In this document: piece after piece, positions 1 through 11,100 of the stretch
Numbering within the stretch: the first letter of the stretch is position 1
Layout: every line of letters begins with the position of its first letter
Assembly: GCA_035236585.1 (NCBI GenBank)
Contig: CP141128.1
Coordinates: 26,813,618-26,877,617 of the forward strand
Direction: 5' to 3'
Length of the DNA stretch: 64,000 nt
Source: Warburgia ugandensis
Taxonomy: Eukaryota; Streptophyta; Magnoliopsida; Canellales; Canellaceae
The notes under the pieces: generated by a model
The model's database searches: none
What the model was told of the DNA's origin: nothing
What the model saw: the letters and a program-made list of their open reading frames with translations, nothing else
Position numbers and translations under genes: made by a program

Positions 1-1370
1 TTATGAATGCATTTACATGAGAAGTATATGTTGTATACATGATCTTATGTCTGAAAATGTTGACAAGTATAATGTAAATACTTGTATAAGACCCATTGAA
101 AAACCTTATGATCCAACCAAAACGCATATGAAATGGTTAAGTTAGAATTGAGGAATAGAGTCTAAGTGAATATGGAACTAGAAGATATTCCAGCCCTAAT
201 TAAATAGACATATCATCTGATATGTGCAAGAATTACTTTACATACAAGCATGGAAGCTTGTGGTTTTGTTTTAAATAGGCATAGGCCTAGGGATGCTATG
301 CTAGAAGAGTTAGTAGGGTTTGGCCACCGCTCTCCTAATCTTGTTATTATATGGATACTAAGCCTAAATGAGGCTAAAAGTCAAGTGGGGCAATTATGGG
401 AACGCCGCCACTGTGATAGCCATGGTCCTCGCCATACGGACATGGATATTGTGATTTCCATTGAGGATGGTATATGTGGATTATTGAGCAGTTATCCAGG
501 CATGTTGGTACGGATTCTGACTGCATACATACTAGTTCTTTGAGTATTTATAGATTATGATGCATGACATAGTGAAATGCCTTATGATATAGCATGTCAG
601 ATGCCGGGTAATCGTGGATTACCGATACTACCCAAATGAGGGAGTATTTCCATCAGAGTTTAGATTATTTATCATCTCAGCATAAGCTGGATATGATTAT
701 GTTTTGAGACATTAACTATATTTCTCGGTTTTGATCGTACGTATATATCTATACATAGTATACCATATGAATGTGTAAGGATGTACATATATGACAAAGT
801 AAAGAGATTGATTCATGAGTATGTTATGAACTATAGGATTATGAAATATTAGGATTATACTATCAAATTATTGTGCTTCTTGAATCCCCTACCAAGCATA
901 GCTTGTTGAGATATTGTAAATGTTTCAATGTTTATAATATCTCAGAAACAGAGAAGGAGAATTAGGAACTCAAGACTTAAGAAGATTTGGAAGAATAATC
1001 AAACAGGGTATATCCCTTGAAGACATGTATTTTATTTTAGAGCATTGTATTGCATTGAGAGTTTTTAATGTATGGTGAGGTTTGAAGTTTGGATTATGTA
1101 ATTTGGACAAGTATTGTACTAATACCCGGCTATACTGTGAATCACTAGATGGATTCTGAAATTTAATAAAAATATATTTCTTCAATGGAATTTTATCTTG
1201 TACAAAAATCCTACTTATGTTATTTATGAAGTGATGACTTGGGTTTTTCAAAACAAGTTTTAAAGAAACGAATTTTCATTGCTTTGTTTTGCAAAAAAAA
1301 ATTTACTACTAAGGGCCCTGCCTTTTGAAAATGTATTACAAAATGTGTTGCAAAAACCTAGGTCGTCACA
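1..1370 (+). mobile_element. 3' end of a Tekay-type LTR (solo or 3' LTR), cut by window edge
   Basis: The plus strand here is a diverged reverse complement of the start of the 4.66-kb LTR at 3139. Matching blocks include the tract before 1370 (ending GGTCGTCACA) against TGTGACGACC at 3139, and bases 1-130 against roughly 4320-4450. In the family's coding sense an LTR runs TGTAATAACC...CGTCACA, so this copy is in plus orientation and ends at 1370. The next base is Athila reverse-transcriptase sequence rather than a primer-binding site, so this is a 3' LTR or a solo LTR inserted in the Athila element. It has many more substitutions and indels than separate the two LTRs of the nearby intact element, so it is an older insertion or another subfamily. 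Open frames in it (e.g. 250-543) look accidental. Confidence 0.8.
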
Positions 1371-1800
1371 TAACTAAATACTAAAAAATCATCCATAAAC
1401 ACCTCTAAAAATCTCACTACCATATCTTAAAATATTCTCAACATACAACTTTGGAAAGTAGATGGGGCATTGCAAAGTTCAAAAAGCATACAATAGTAGG
1501 CAAAGGTTCCAAAAAGGTAGGTGAAGGTGGTCTTCTATTGGTCCTCAGGTGCTATCAGGAATTGGTTATAGCCTGAATAACCATTAAGAAAGTAGTAATA
1601 TTTGTGTCCGGCTAATCTCTCTCGCATTTGGTCTATGAATGGATGAGGAAAGTGGTCTTTGCTCATGACCAAATTCAATTTCATGTAATCCACACAAACT
1701 CTCCACCCAATGGACTTATGAGTGGGTATTAACTCATTCTCCAAATTTCTAATTATCTGACTCCAAATTTCTTAGGAACAACTTGAACGGGGCTGACCTA
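1371..1800 (-). pseudogene. Athila-type reverse transcriptase fragment
   Basis: The open part 1535-1744 encodes the fingers/palm start typical of Athila/Tat reverse transcriptase, with GWRVCVDYMKLN, KDHFPHPFIDQM, RLAGH and DGYSGYNQ-like blocks (here NGYSGYNQ). Reading on past the frame breaks gives an LCNAPSTFQ-like block and then FMDD at 1388-1399, the catalytic YxDD-type motif. The domain then stops at the LTR junction at 1370, so thumb, RNase H and integrase are missing from this side. It is a relic and not expressed as protein. Confidence 0.85.
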
Positions 1801-2032
1801 AGTGCTATCAGATATGGGGTGGATGACACCAAATGTAGGAGTTTAAGTACTTCATCTCTTACTACCTCTTTCATGTTAGGGTTTAGTCTCCTCTGTGTCT
1901 CCCTAGATGGTTTAGAATTTTCTTATAGGTGTATTTTATGCATGCACATAGTAGGACTAATTCCCTTAATATCTACTATGGTTACCTTAAAGCTATCTTA
2001 TGTTCTCTAAGAACATCAAGAAGCTTTCCTAC

Positions 2033-2512
2033 CTATTCCTTATCTAGATATGAGGCTATGATGACAAGAAAGGTTTCTTCAGCTCCTAAGTATGAGTACT
2101 TTAGATTTTTAGGTAAAAGTTTAAGGACCAAGGTAGCTGGTTTTTCTTTAGATGTGATAGGTACAGATTCTGATGGAGGAAGTGGTTCCACATGAGGGCC
2201 CCATTTAGAGGTATCCATTATAGATGCAGCATCCAAAAGATTATTTACCTCTTCAATGGATTTGTCTATATCAAAATCATAGTTAAAATGTGTTGGACAA
2301 GCCTCAAGTCGGTCTAAGATAGATGATGGTGTACCAGCATCTTGAAGTGGATCTTCAATTAAATTTACTACACAGGAAATGTCTAGCTCTAGATGTTGAT
2401 GATCGACATTAAAAACATTAAGCTTGACTTTCATATTACTAAAAGATAGTTTCATCACACTATTTCTGTAAATTGATGAAGGCATTGGAAGTGGCCAAAA
2501 ATGGATGTCCAA
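2033..2512 (-). pseudogene. Athila-type pol, segment between protease and RT
   Basis: This 159-codon open stretch ends with a block resembling LKxLPxxLKYxYLGxxETxPVII, which in Athila/Tat polyproteins sits directly before reverse transcriptase. An acidic variable region with a PLPPSES segment precedes it. It sits in the expected place, 3' of the protease relic (2650-2840) and 5' of the RT fragment on the minus strand. The first methionine is not a real start, because the segment belongs to a longer polyprotein. Confidence 0.75.
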
Positions 2513-2649
2513 GAATTAATAGAATCTGACTTCTGGGGTCTGACACAGGCTAGGTATTCAGGATAATAAAATCTACAAGAAAGTAAAACTAGTCCACCTG
2601 TATTAAAACACATTCAACCATACCACGTAGAATCTTAATTTATCTATCT

Positions 2650-2840
2650 ATTAACTACAAAGTGGCATTAGTTGGTTTAAGGTCACCGAGCCATAGTTGC
2701 TCATAGACAAAATAAAGCAACAAATTTATACTAGCTCCTAAATCAAGGAGTGGCTTATCTATGACATGATTTCCAATTACACAAGAATTGGTAAGACACC
2801 TAAGGTCTCTAAACTTAGGTGGGGTCTAGTGTTGGATCAA
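2650..2840 (-). pseudogene. Athila-type aspartic protease relic
   Basis: Minus-strand translation gives a CVIGNHVIDKPLLDLGAS block followed by NLLLYFVYEQLWLGDLKPTN. This matches the Athila/Tat protease, where DLGAS is the active-site motif. A stop follows shortly after. It is too short and interrupted to appear as a single open frame, but the motif order is clear. Confidence 0.7.
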
Positions 2841-3133
2841 AGAGCTCACCTATGCAACGAGAAAGGCTTTCTTTTGCACATTAAGCTTTCTCTTTGTTGT
2901 GCAGAGCTCTTTAAGAAACTTGGCATAAGAAGGAATATTCTTAATAGCATTTAGTAATGGGATATTAATTTGCACAAGAATAAATCCATTATCTCATTGA
3001 AGTTCATCCCTTTCTTAGCCTTATTGAGTAATTGACGAAATGGGGCTTTAGCCACATAAGGTGCCTCCACTATAGGCTTAGGTGGAGTAGGAGATTTCTA
3101 TCTAGTCTCTTCTCATGTATTTTAGTTGTTGCA

Positions 3134-3138
3134 TCCTC
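3134..3138. repeat. Target-site duplication of the Tekay element, left copy (TCCTC)
   Basis: TCCTC directly precedes TGTGACGACC and is repeated at 17104-17108 directly after the other LTR's final TTACA. A 5-bp duplication is what Ty3/gypsy integrases generate. It shows that the two LTRs belong to one insertion event. Confidence 0.9.
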
Positions 3139-6100
3139 TGTGACGACCCGGGTTTTTGAAAACATGATTTGTAAAGTATTTTGAAAGGCAGGGCCCTTAA
3201 GAGTGTAAAATTTTTTCGCAAAACAAAGCAGCGGAAATTCTTTTCTTTAGAACTTGTTTTGAAAACCCAAGTCACCACTTCATACATAACATAAGTACAA
3301 TTTGTGTACAAAATAAAATTCCATTGAAGGAATATACTTTTATTAAACTCCAGGATCCATCCGTGGTTCACAAGATCTGACCAAATCTAGTACAATACTT
3401 GTCCAAATTACATAATCCAAAACTCAAGCTCACCATACAATAAAACTCTCAACAAATAAAAATACATGTCTTCAAGGGTATACCTTGAAGATTATTCTCT
3501 TCAAGTCTTCTATAGTCTTCAGCTCCTAAGTCTCCTTCCACTGGATCCGAGATATTGCACCAAGTCCAATACCTCAGCAAGCAATGCTTGGTAGGGGATT
3601 CAAGAAACATAATAATTGACAATGTAATTCCAATACTTCATAATCTCATTATCCTCAAACATACTCTTTACTTTGTAAGTTATGTATATCTATATACATA
3701 CATACCCTTCATGGGTAAACCAGTTAAATTCGTGAAAATAGTCAAATATCATTCCCAACTAAGCTGATCAATTCTCTTCATTTTGAGAATTTCGTATTCT
3801 GACTAATCTCATACTGGGAATTTCCCTTCTTGGGAAACATTGGTAATATACAATTACCTAGCATTTCATTATGCTATAACATAAGGCATTTCACTATGCC
3901 TATTCCATATGCATCATAGTGCAAAATAATCAGAAAGGTTGCTATGCTGCAGTCTAATCCGTACTAGCGCGCTCGGATAACTGCCCTGTTCACCACTGAT
4001 ACCACGGTGGAAAATATTATGTCCTTTGCCGTATGGGGGCAAGACTTTCACAGTGGTGGCCTTCCCATAATTGCCACCACCCGACTTTTAGCCTCTCATT
4101 GGGCAAGGTATCATCATATCATCAAATTTCAAGGAGCGGGTGGCCAAACCCTCATAACTCCTCTAGCAATAGCATCCCCTAGGCTCATGCCTATTAAAAC
4201 AAACTCACAAGCCTCCAAGCTTGTATGTAAAATAGATTTCATATATATATCAGACCATATGTCTGTTTACTTAGGGCTGAAATATTTTCTAGTTCCCTAT
4301 TCACTTATAGTTTAGTCCTTAACCATCTTATAGGTGTTTGGTTGGATCATAAGGTTTTCAAGAGATTTACTACAAGTATTATCATTACTCTTGTCAACAT
4401 AAGATCATGAGTACAATCATGAATATCTCATGTAAATGCATTAATCAAATCCTCCTACCTTTAAGGATTGATCTCTTTTCCCCAATCTTCCATGATCTTG
4501 GCCGATGTATGTAATCTGTACATCCATACATATTGTCAATATATAAATTATGAACAATCCTATTGTTCACTAGATCTGATGTTTAGAATGATCTTTAGAT
4601 CATTCATATCTAAGTATTCTAAGTCTTTGTATGTTCATCTCCTTGATCTTGATCTTTCATAGATCCTTTGATTGACAATCTACTCATGTTGATAAAGATC
4701 AAGGTCCTAGATCTTCTATCATCTAGTTCTTCTTTGATCTAAGTTCAGTTCTTGGATCATCCCTATGGAGGATGATCTTGGTTTTCTTCCTTGAATCACC
4801 TTTGATCAAGGGTTTGGATTATCTAATCTAATGAACTATAACAAGTATACTACTAAACATTCATACTAAGTACAATATAGTGTTCTTATTCTTATTGTTC
4901 TTGATCATCCAAGATCTAATGGATCTTGTTTGATCATCCTTATCTTACTTACTGTTTTTATTAGGGTTAGGTAATTTACTAACCTTTTATGCTCTTATGA
5001 TTATTATTCAACCGGTTAATGTGCATGGTTGAAGGTAGCTTATTCAAGCCTAAATCTAGACTGCTCTTCTTATTTCCAATTGGCTAAGGCTTACTAGTTG
5101 AATGGGTGAACACAAAGTGGTTACTTCAATCCTCATGTAAGGAGGCGTTTAGACCTCACAAACGTCACCGAAGGTAGGGGAAGAGCGAGGCTCTATTAGA
5201 TAACCCCTTAACCACTATGTTCATCATTCACTAGAATGACCATAGCTCAATCTTTCATAAGGTTCCTATAAGCATGTTTACCCTAAGTACTCTTTCTAAT
5301 GGATTTTAATTAAGTCCATGAATATTTATAATGTCATTCATGGGGTTTATTATTCTTTTCCTAATTTGGGCCAAGGATTTGATAATCCTTATATTGTCCT
5401 ACTAACTATAGCCCTTACTAATTAAGTCCAAGGTACTCCATTCTTATTAGTGTCATGAAACTCTACTTTCTCATTAGAATACATTTTTGATGTTTTATGC
5501 TCTTTATCACATAACAAGTAAATCTACTACTAACATTCAACGAAAATGAGGCAAGGTACTTAAATTAACTCTAGCACCTTATGATAAGAATGAACACATA
5601 AACTCTAAATGTTATACTAGCATGCTTTATAACATAATAACATAAAATGAAACTAATTAGATTTACATTTTTAGAAACCTTTACTTATGATCCAACCATT
5701 TGATCTTAGATCTTTGCCTTTGATTAAGGACTTTTAGTTATATTTAGAGAATTTTCTCTATTAAGGTCAAAAGATCACATTGATCTATTTTTATCATAAT
5801 CCATCCATGATTTCCTTGGATTTCATCATATAAACAGTTATTCTTTCCATCCCAAGGATTCGATCACACTTGATCTCATTGATCAAGTGGGTCCCTTTGT
5901 ATTTTTTTTTTTTTTTTTTTTGGGTTTTTCTATCATAAAGGGTAGATCCCTTAATATATCTCATATATATCCAATTTAAACATAGATATAACTTTATTTA
6001 AGTATTATATCATTATTAAAACATGTTTCTAAGATCTGATCATCTCGGATCTTGAAAATCTATGTAATTGGAAACTTAATTCTTAAATACAGAAAGTTTT

Positions 6101-7805
6101 TATTGAATAACATGTCATTTTTATTATTCCATAAGAAAATAGAGGTCTCAAGCTTTCCATAGCTTCTTTCCGATCTCAATTTGGAGTTCGGATGACTCTG
6201 AATTGATCCCGGAAGTTCACGGTCCTTCCTAGGGCCTAGATTTGATCTGGGCCCAAGGAAGAAACGGCCCACATTAGTCGGGCGGAACGGCAGGCGGAAC
6301 GAACCGAGCGGAACGAACCAGGCGTCGTCGGGCGCGTCCGCTGGGACGAAATCCCGACGCGCGCTGCGGGACGTCCACGTACGCGGACGGGACGAGCGGA
6401 ACGCCCGTCGTCCGCGCGCCCGCAAACCGGCCGGCATCGGCGGCGCGTCCGCTCGTCCTTTGGACGGACGCGCCTTCCGTGCGCTTGAACAGACGCTCCA
6501 CGCGTATCGCACGCGCCGTTCCGACGGTGCGTCACGTGGGCGTCGTCGATCTGGAGATCGGACAGTCCATTCTCGGGACCGTCCAATCAATCCTCTTGCA
6601 ATTGAGGGCCCAAAAGGTCTCTGATTTTGATGAAACTTCTACCCTAGGGGTTTTGGACCCTTCTGGATCGATTGGTACCGTCAGATTTCTCATCTGAGTA
6701 CTCCATCATCCCTAATTAAGGGTTCTGTTGTTTACTTTATTTTTATCTTTTTATTATCAAAATTAATTACAGTAAAATAAAAATTACATAAAACATTACT
6801 AAAAATATAGGAAAAGGATTTCCACTTACTTGATTGAGGAGAAAACTTGATTTACATGCCCAATTAAGAAAATACCTTGTTGATGACGATATAGCCTAAA
6901 ATCCACCTTTCGCGTAAATACCGTTGTTTGAACCGTTGGATCTTGAAATTCCTTTGGGGGTTTTGTAGAATAGATGTGTTGGGATGTTTTGGACGGTGGA
7001 ATTTATCAAATTAGATCTAGAACAGAGTGCCTAATTGAATTTAGGTCTCTTGTTCTAATCTAAAAAAAAACAAATTGGAAAAAGATTTAGCTCTTGGAAA
7101 TTTTGGGGTTTTGAGAGGAATTCCAGATCTAATTTTTCAAGGAGATTGAAGATAATTTCGTGGGGATTGTATGAGGATTTTTGGAAGATTTTTGGGGTTG
7201 TATTTATAGGCATTTTGGGTCTTTTTCATGATTATAATATGTTATTTTTTTAATATAAAATGGCATGAAAGTCTTTAATGCTCCCATACCTAACCCCATG
7301 ACTAGCTGATCTTTGTTGACCCATGTTTCACATGGGCTGCTAATCAATTTGGTTGTTGGGGACGTGGTGGTCCCCATGTGGGCCCCATGTGGGCCCCACA
7401 TGGTGTAAAAAGTCCGTTTTTGCCCTTTATGCATAAAACTTTGGGTTTTATTCCCATGATCTCGGATTTGAGTGTACTTAGTGGCGTTGGATTCGTATTT
7501 CTTAGTACATTCTAAATTTTGATGTTTCATATTTTGATTTTTGGAATATTTTGATTTTTGGGTAAAATTACTATTTTACCCCTTTGTCCAAAAAATGAAA
7601 AACTTAAGGATTTCTCATCCGAATTCGAAATTTGTCATGCTTGCAGTCATTTTGAAGGGTTTGCTAAGTTTAAATTTCAATTTTATATTTGATTATACTT
7701 TTATAACAAGATATTTTAAATAACCCTAATATTTCACCCAAAATATCCGAAATTCAAACTTTATTGATTTTTCTCAATCAATTTACAAAAATTGGGGTTA
7801 TTACA
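3139..7805 (-). repeat. 3' LTR of the Tekay element (4667 bp)
   Basis: Begins TGTGACGACC on the plus strand and ends GGGGTTATTACA, i.e. TG...CA ends. It aligns along its length with 12443-17103, with scattered small differences. It contains a TATA-like box (CCTATAAATA, minus strand) at 7201-7210, a CpG-rich block at about 6240-6600, a GATC-dense tract at about 4460-4960, and a run of 20 T at about 5902-5921 against 14 T in the partner. The open frames at 6060-6697 come from the CpG-rich block and are not genes. Confidence 0.93.
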
Positions 7806-7820
7806 ATCTTCCCCCTTACA
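7806..7820 (-). other. Polypurine tract of the Tekay element
   Basis: Minus-strand sequence GTAAGGGGGAAGAT immediately precedes the 3' LTR start TGTAATAACC. This is the expected place and composition for the plus-strand primer of an LTR retrotransposon. Confidence 0.8.
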
Positions 7821-7869
7821 ACAATTTCGTCCTCGAAATTTGTAATACAGTACTTACTCAAACAAACTA

Positions 7870-8390
7870 GGGTGTGTCTTCCTCATTTCTACTTAGTTTC
7901 CCATGTGGCTTCCTCAATAGAGTGATGTTGCCACGGGACCTTGACTAACGGAATGCTTTTGGTTCTTAACCTGTTCCTTGCGGTCCAGAATTCGTATTGC
8001 CTTTTCTTCAAAGGTTAGGTCAGGCTTTAGCTCTTTTGGCACCCTTTGAAGTACATGAGTGTCGTCTTGGAGGTACTTCCTTAGCATAGACACATGAAAG
8101 ACACTATGTATTTCTGAGAGTTGGGGTGGTAAGGCTAATTTGTATGCCACTTGACCAACCCTTTCTAAGATTTCAAATGGACCAATGAATCTAGGACTAA
8201 GTTTTCCTTTGCTTCCAAACCTCATTACTCCTTTGACAGGTGATACTTTTAGAAATACGTGCTCCCCAACATCAAATTCGATTTCTACGTCTTTTATCTC
8301 GCGTAACTCTTTTGTCGACCGTGTCCGTTAACAACCTCTTTTGTATCAATCGACCTTGTCTATACATTGTTCCACTAATTCGACTTTATC
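7870..8390 (-). pseudogene. Tekay integrase C-terminus and chromodomain
   Basis: The open part 7914-8225 encodes the integrase C-terminal GPFEIL-ERVGQVAYKLALP block and SEIHSVFHVSMLRKY, followed by the start of a chromodomain (LTFEEKAIRILDRKEQV). The frame then breaks. In the next frame the chromodomain continues with IPLVKVPWQHHS and EEATWE at about 7890-7960, the hallmark aromatic/acidic end of the fold. Chromodomains of this type target integration to heterochromatin. The frameshift near 7970 would remove the end of the domain from the product. Confidence 0.85.
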
Positions 8391-9124
8391 AGCCTCCTTT
8401 CTCCAACTTCACTCCAACAGGTTGGGGATCGACATGGCCGTCCATACAATGCTTCATATGGTGCCATACCAATACTTGCTTGAAAACTGTTGTTATATGC
8501 AAATTCTACTAAAGGAAGATGTTCATCCCAACTCCCTTTCCAATCTAATGCACATGCTCTCAACATATCTTCTAAGGTTTGAATAGTCCTTTCTGATTGA
8601 CCATCTGTTTGAGGGTGAAATGCTGTACTGAGTTTAATTGAGGTTCCCAAGGCTTGTTGGACACTCTTCCAACATCTTGAAGTAAATCTTCCATCCCTAT
8701 CCGAGATAATGGATAGTGGAATCCCATGAAGTCTTACTATTTCTTTGATGTATAACTTTGCCGCATCATTAACCGATTGGTTTTGTCTAATTGGTAGGAA
8801 ATGTCTTGACTTTGTTAGCCTATCCACCACCACCCAAATCATGTCATGGCTCGCTCTAGTCCTTGGCAATCCCACTACAAAATCCATAGTGATATTGTCC
8901 CATTTCCATTCTCGGGAAGTTCCAATGTTTGTAACATTCAGTGGTCTTTGGTGTTCAGCCTTTACTTGTTGACAATTTAGACATTTAGCCACAAATTCTC
9001 CTATTTCTCTCTTCATGCCTTCCCACCAAAAGTTTCTTTTTAAATCTTGATACATCTTTGTACTTCCAGGGTGTATAGAAAACTTTGGTGATGGGCTTCT
9101 TGTATCAACTCCTTTCTCAGACAT
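8375..9124 (-). pseudogene. Tekay integrase catalytic core
   Basis: Encodes a zinc-binding region of which the CLNC pair is visible, then the DDE core. First Asp is in ITMDFVVGLPRT, second in SIISDRDGRFTS and the Glu in GQSERTIQTLEDML. PYEALYGRPCRSP follows, as in gypsy integrases. The amino end overlaps the previous frame (9040-9354), and the split is a frameshift within the zinc-binding region. Core residues look intact, so only frame damage inactivates it. Confidence 0.9.
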
Positions 9125-9666
9125 GTATTTGAAGGAACCACCAATCTCTCTTGAAAACGTATGCCCCCATCTGTCCCCTTAACAAATCCTTTCTTTTCAC
9201 ATAATTGCTGAGTTGTTGTATCTTCTTCTTGGGCTTTAAGGACTCTTTCTACAAAAGCTGATTTAATTGTGATGTTTGTCAGTAGAGCTCTTGGTTGTCT
9301 ACTTAATGCATCAGCTACTACATTTGCCTTTCCGAGGATGGTATTGGATGGCAAAATCGTAGTCTTTGATATACTCTATCCATCTTCTTTGTCTCATATT
9401 TAAATCAGCCTCGAGTGAAGATGTATTTGAGACTCTTATGATCCGTAAATACATTGAATTTTTCCCCATACAAATAATGTCTCCAAATTTTCAATGCAAA
9501 CACTATACTGCCAATTCTAAGTCATGTCTTGGGTAATTTATTTCATGTTTCTTCAATTGTCTAGATGCATAAGCAATGACCTTCCCATGTTGCATTATCA
9601 CACCTCCTAGCCCTTTGCCTGAAGCATCACTGTATATTTCATATCCCCCACTCCCAGCTGGCAAGG
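9040..9666 (-). pseudogene. Tekay RNase H and linker to integrase, frame-broken
   Basis: Minus-strand translation in shifting frames gives a YSDASG block at about 9605-9640, [35 protein letters not shown] and then [12 protein letters not shown] (9280-9345). This is the RNase H domain and connecting region typical of Ty3/gypsy pol. At least two frameshifts or stops separate these blocks. Only 9040-9354 remains as an open frame, running into the integrase zinc-binding region. Confidence 0.75.
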
Positions 9667-10400
9667 TCAATACTTGGTCGTAGGTAATCTCTTCTTAAGC
9701 TCTTGAAAACTATTTTCACAGTCTTCTGACCAAGTGAATGGTACCCCCTTTCTTGTCAAGGAAGTCATAGGAAGAGCTAGACGAGAGAACCCTTGAATGA
9801 ATCTACGGTAGTATCCTGCTAGTCCAAGAAAACTACGTATTTCTGTTACTGTTTTAGGTTTCTCCCAATTCATTCTTGCTTCAATCTTGGTGGGGTCCAC
9901 TTCTACTCCATTCTTGGAAATTACATGACCTAAAAAATTGACCTTCTCTAACCAGAATTCACACTTACTAAATTTACCAAACAGTTTATGTGCTCTGAGG
10001 GTATTTAGTACAATTCGTAAGTGTTCTTGATGTTCTTTGATACTGGTAGAGTAAATCAGTATATCGTCGATAAATACTATCACAAATTTATCCAAAAATT
10101 CTTTGAAGATTCTATTCATCAAATCCATAAACACTGCTGGTGCATTAGTCAACCCAAAAGACATGACTAAAAACTCGTAATGCCCATATCGAGTTCTGAA
10201 TGCTGACTTGGATATGTCTTCATCCTTAATACGCAATTGATGATATCCTGATCTAAGATCAATTTTAGAAAAGACCTTAGCAGATTGGAGTTGATCAAAG
10301 AGATCATCAATGCGTGGTAAGGGATATCTATTTTTCAACGTGACCTGTTCAACATTCTATAATCAATGCATAATCTCATTGACCCATCCTTCTTCTTGAC
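9667..10400 (-). pseudogene. Tekay reverse transcriptase
   Basis: The 223-codon open part contains [42 protein letters not shown] and the catalytic FIDD in [28 protein letters not shown] and [13 protein letters not shown] follow, the standard order for gypsy RT. Upstream of 10338 the CIDYRMLN block continues in another frame, so the first visible methionine is not a start. The 3' end shifts frame into RNase H. Apart from frame breaks the motifs are complete. Confidence 0.93.
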
Positions 10401-10799
10401 AAATATTACTTGGTGCTCCCCATGGTGAACTACTTGGTCTAACAAACCCTTTTTCTAACAAGTCTTGCAATTGTCCTTTTAACTCTTTCAACTCTCTTTG
10501 GGGCCATCCTATAAGGTGCTTTAGAAATTGGAGTTGTACCAGAATTACTTCAATGGTAAACTCAATTTCTCGGTGTGGGGTAACCCTGGTAGTTCTTCGG
10601 GAAAAACATCTTGGAATTCCTTGACCACTTCAATTTCTGTTATCTGGGCTGTTCAACATCTAAAGAAACCACTTGTTGCTAAGAATGCCCGACACCCCTT
10701 GGTCATATGTTTGTTGCCTTCATAGCCGAGATGATGGATTTGTCTAAGTCATTATGTTTCCCATACAAAGTGTTAATACTTGCTCTCCTGGTATACTAA

Positions 10800-11100
10800 A
10801 TGTGAGTTTCTTCTTGTGACAGTCCATAACTACCGGTATTTTGCTAACCAGTCCATACCCAATATGATGTCAAAATCCTCCATGTTCAACAAAATGAGGT
10901 CTATGTCCATTCTTTTGCCCAATACCTCTAGGGGTACATTATGCAAGTATTCTTGTAGTTTAATTATTTTTCCAAGCTGGAGTTGTTACATCTAAATCAA
11001 ATCCCAAGTTTTTCACTGATAGTTGTATACTAGATGCAAATTCACAAGATATAAAGGAATGCGTAGATCCAGAATCAAACAATACTTTGGCATAGTTATG
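10800..11100 (-). pseudogene. Tekay aspartic protease
   Basis: On the minus strand the active-site block FDSGSTHSF lies at about 11050-11080. ILGMDWLAKY follows near 10850, the two landmark segments of gypsy proteases. Frame changes at about 11097 and 10849 separate this from gag and from the linker to RT. No single open frame covers it. Confidence 0.8.

Larger units (their letters stand above)
1371..3138 (-). mobile_element. Athila-like Ty3/gypsy element, left (pol) part
   Basis: Read on the minus strand this stretch carries, in order, the end of gag, an aspartic protease, the spacer before reverse transcriptase and the start of reverse transcriptase. It is the downstream part of the element whose gag, primer-binding site and LTR lie at 17104 to about 22000. 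The two parts were separated by the Tekay insertion at 3139-17103. The left end at 1370/1371 is an abrupt break just after the FMDD motif, where another LTR is inserted. Several stops and frameshifts make it non-functional. Confidence 0.85.

Noticed and set aside
6060..6697. Overlapping long open frames on both strands (Arg/Ala-rich proteins up to 176 codons)
   Set aside because: They arise from the CpG-rich block of the LTR, which lacks stop codons in several frames. The same happens at 15499-15943. No protein family signature.
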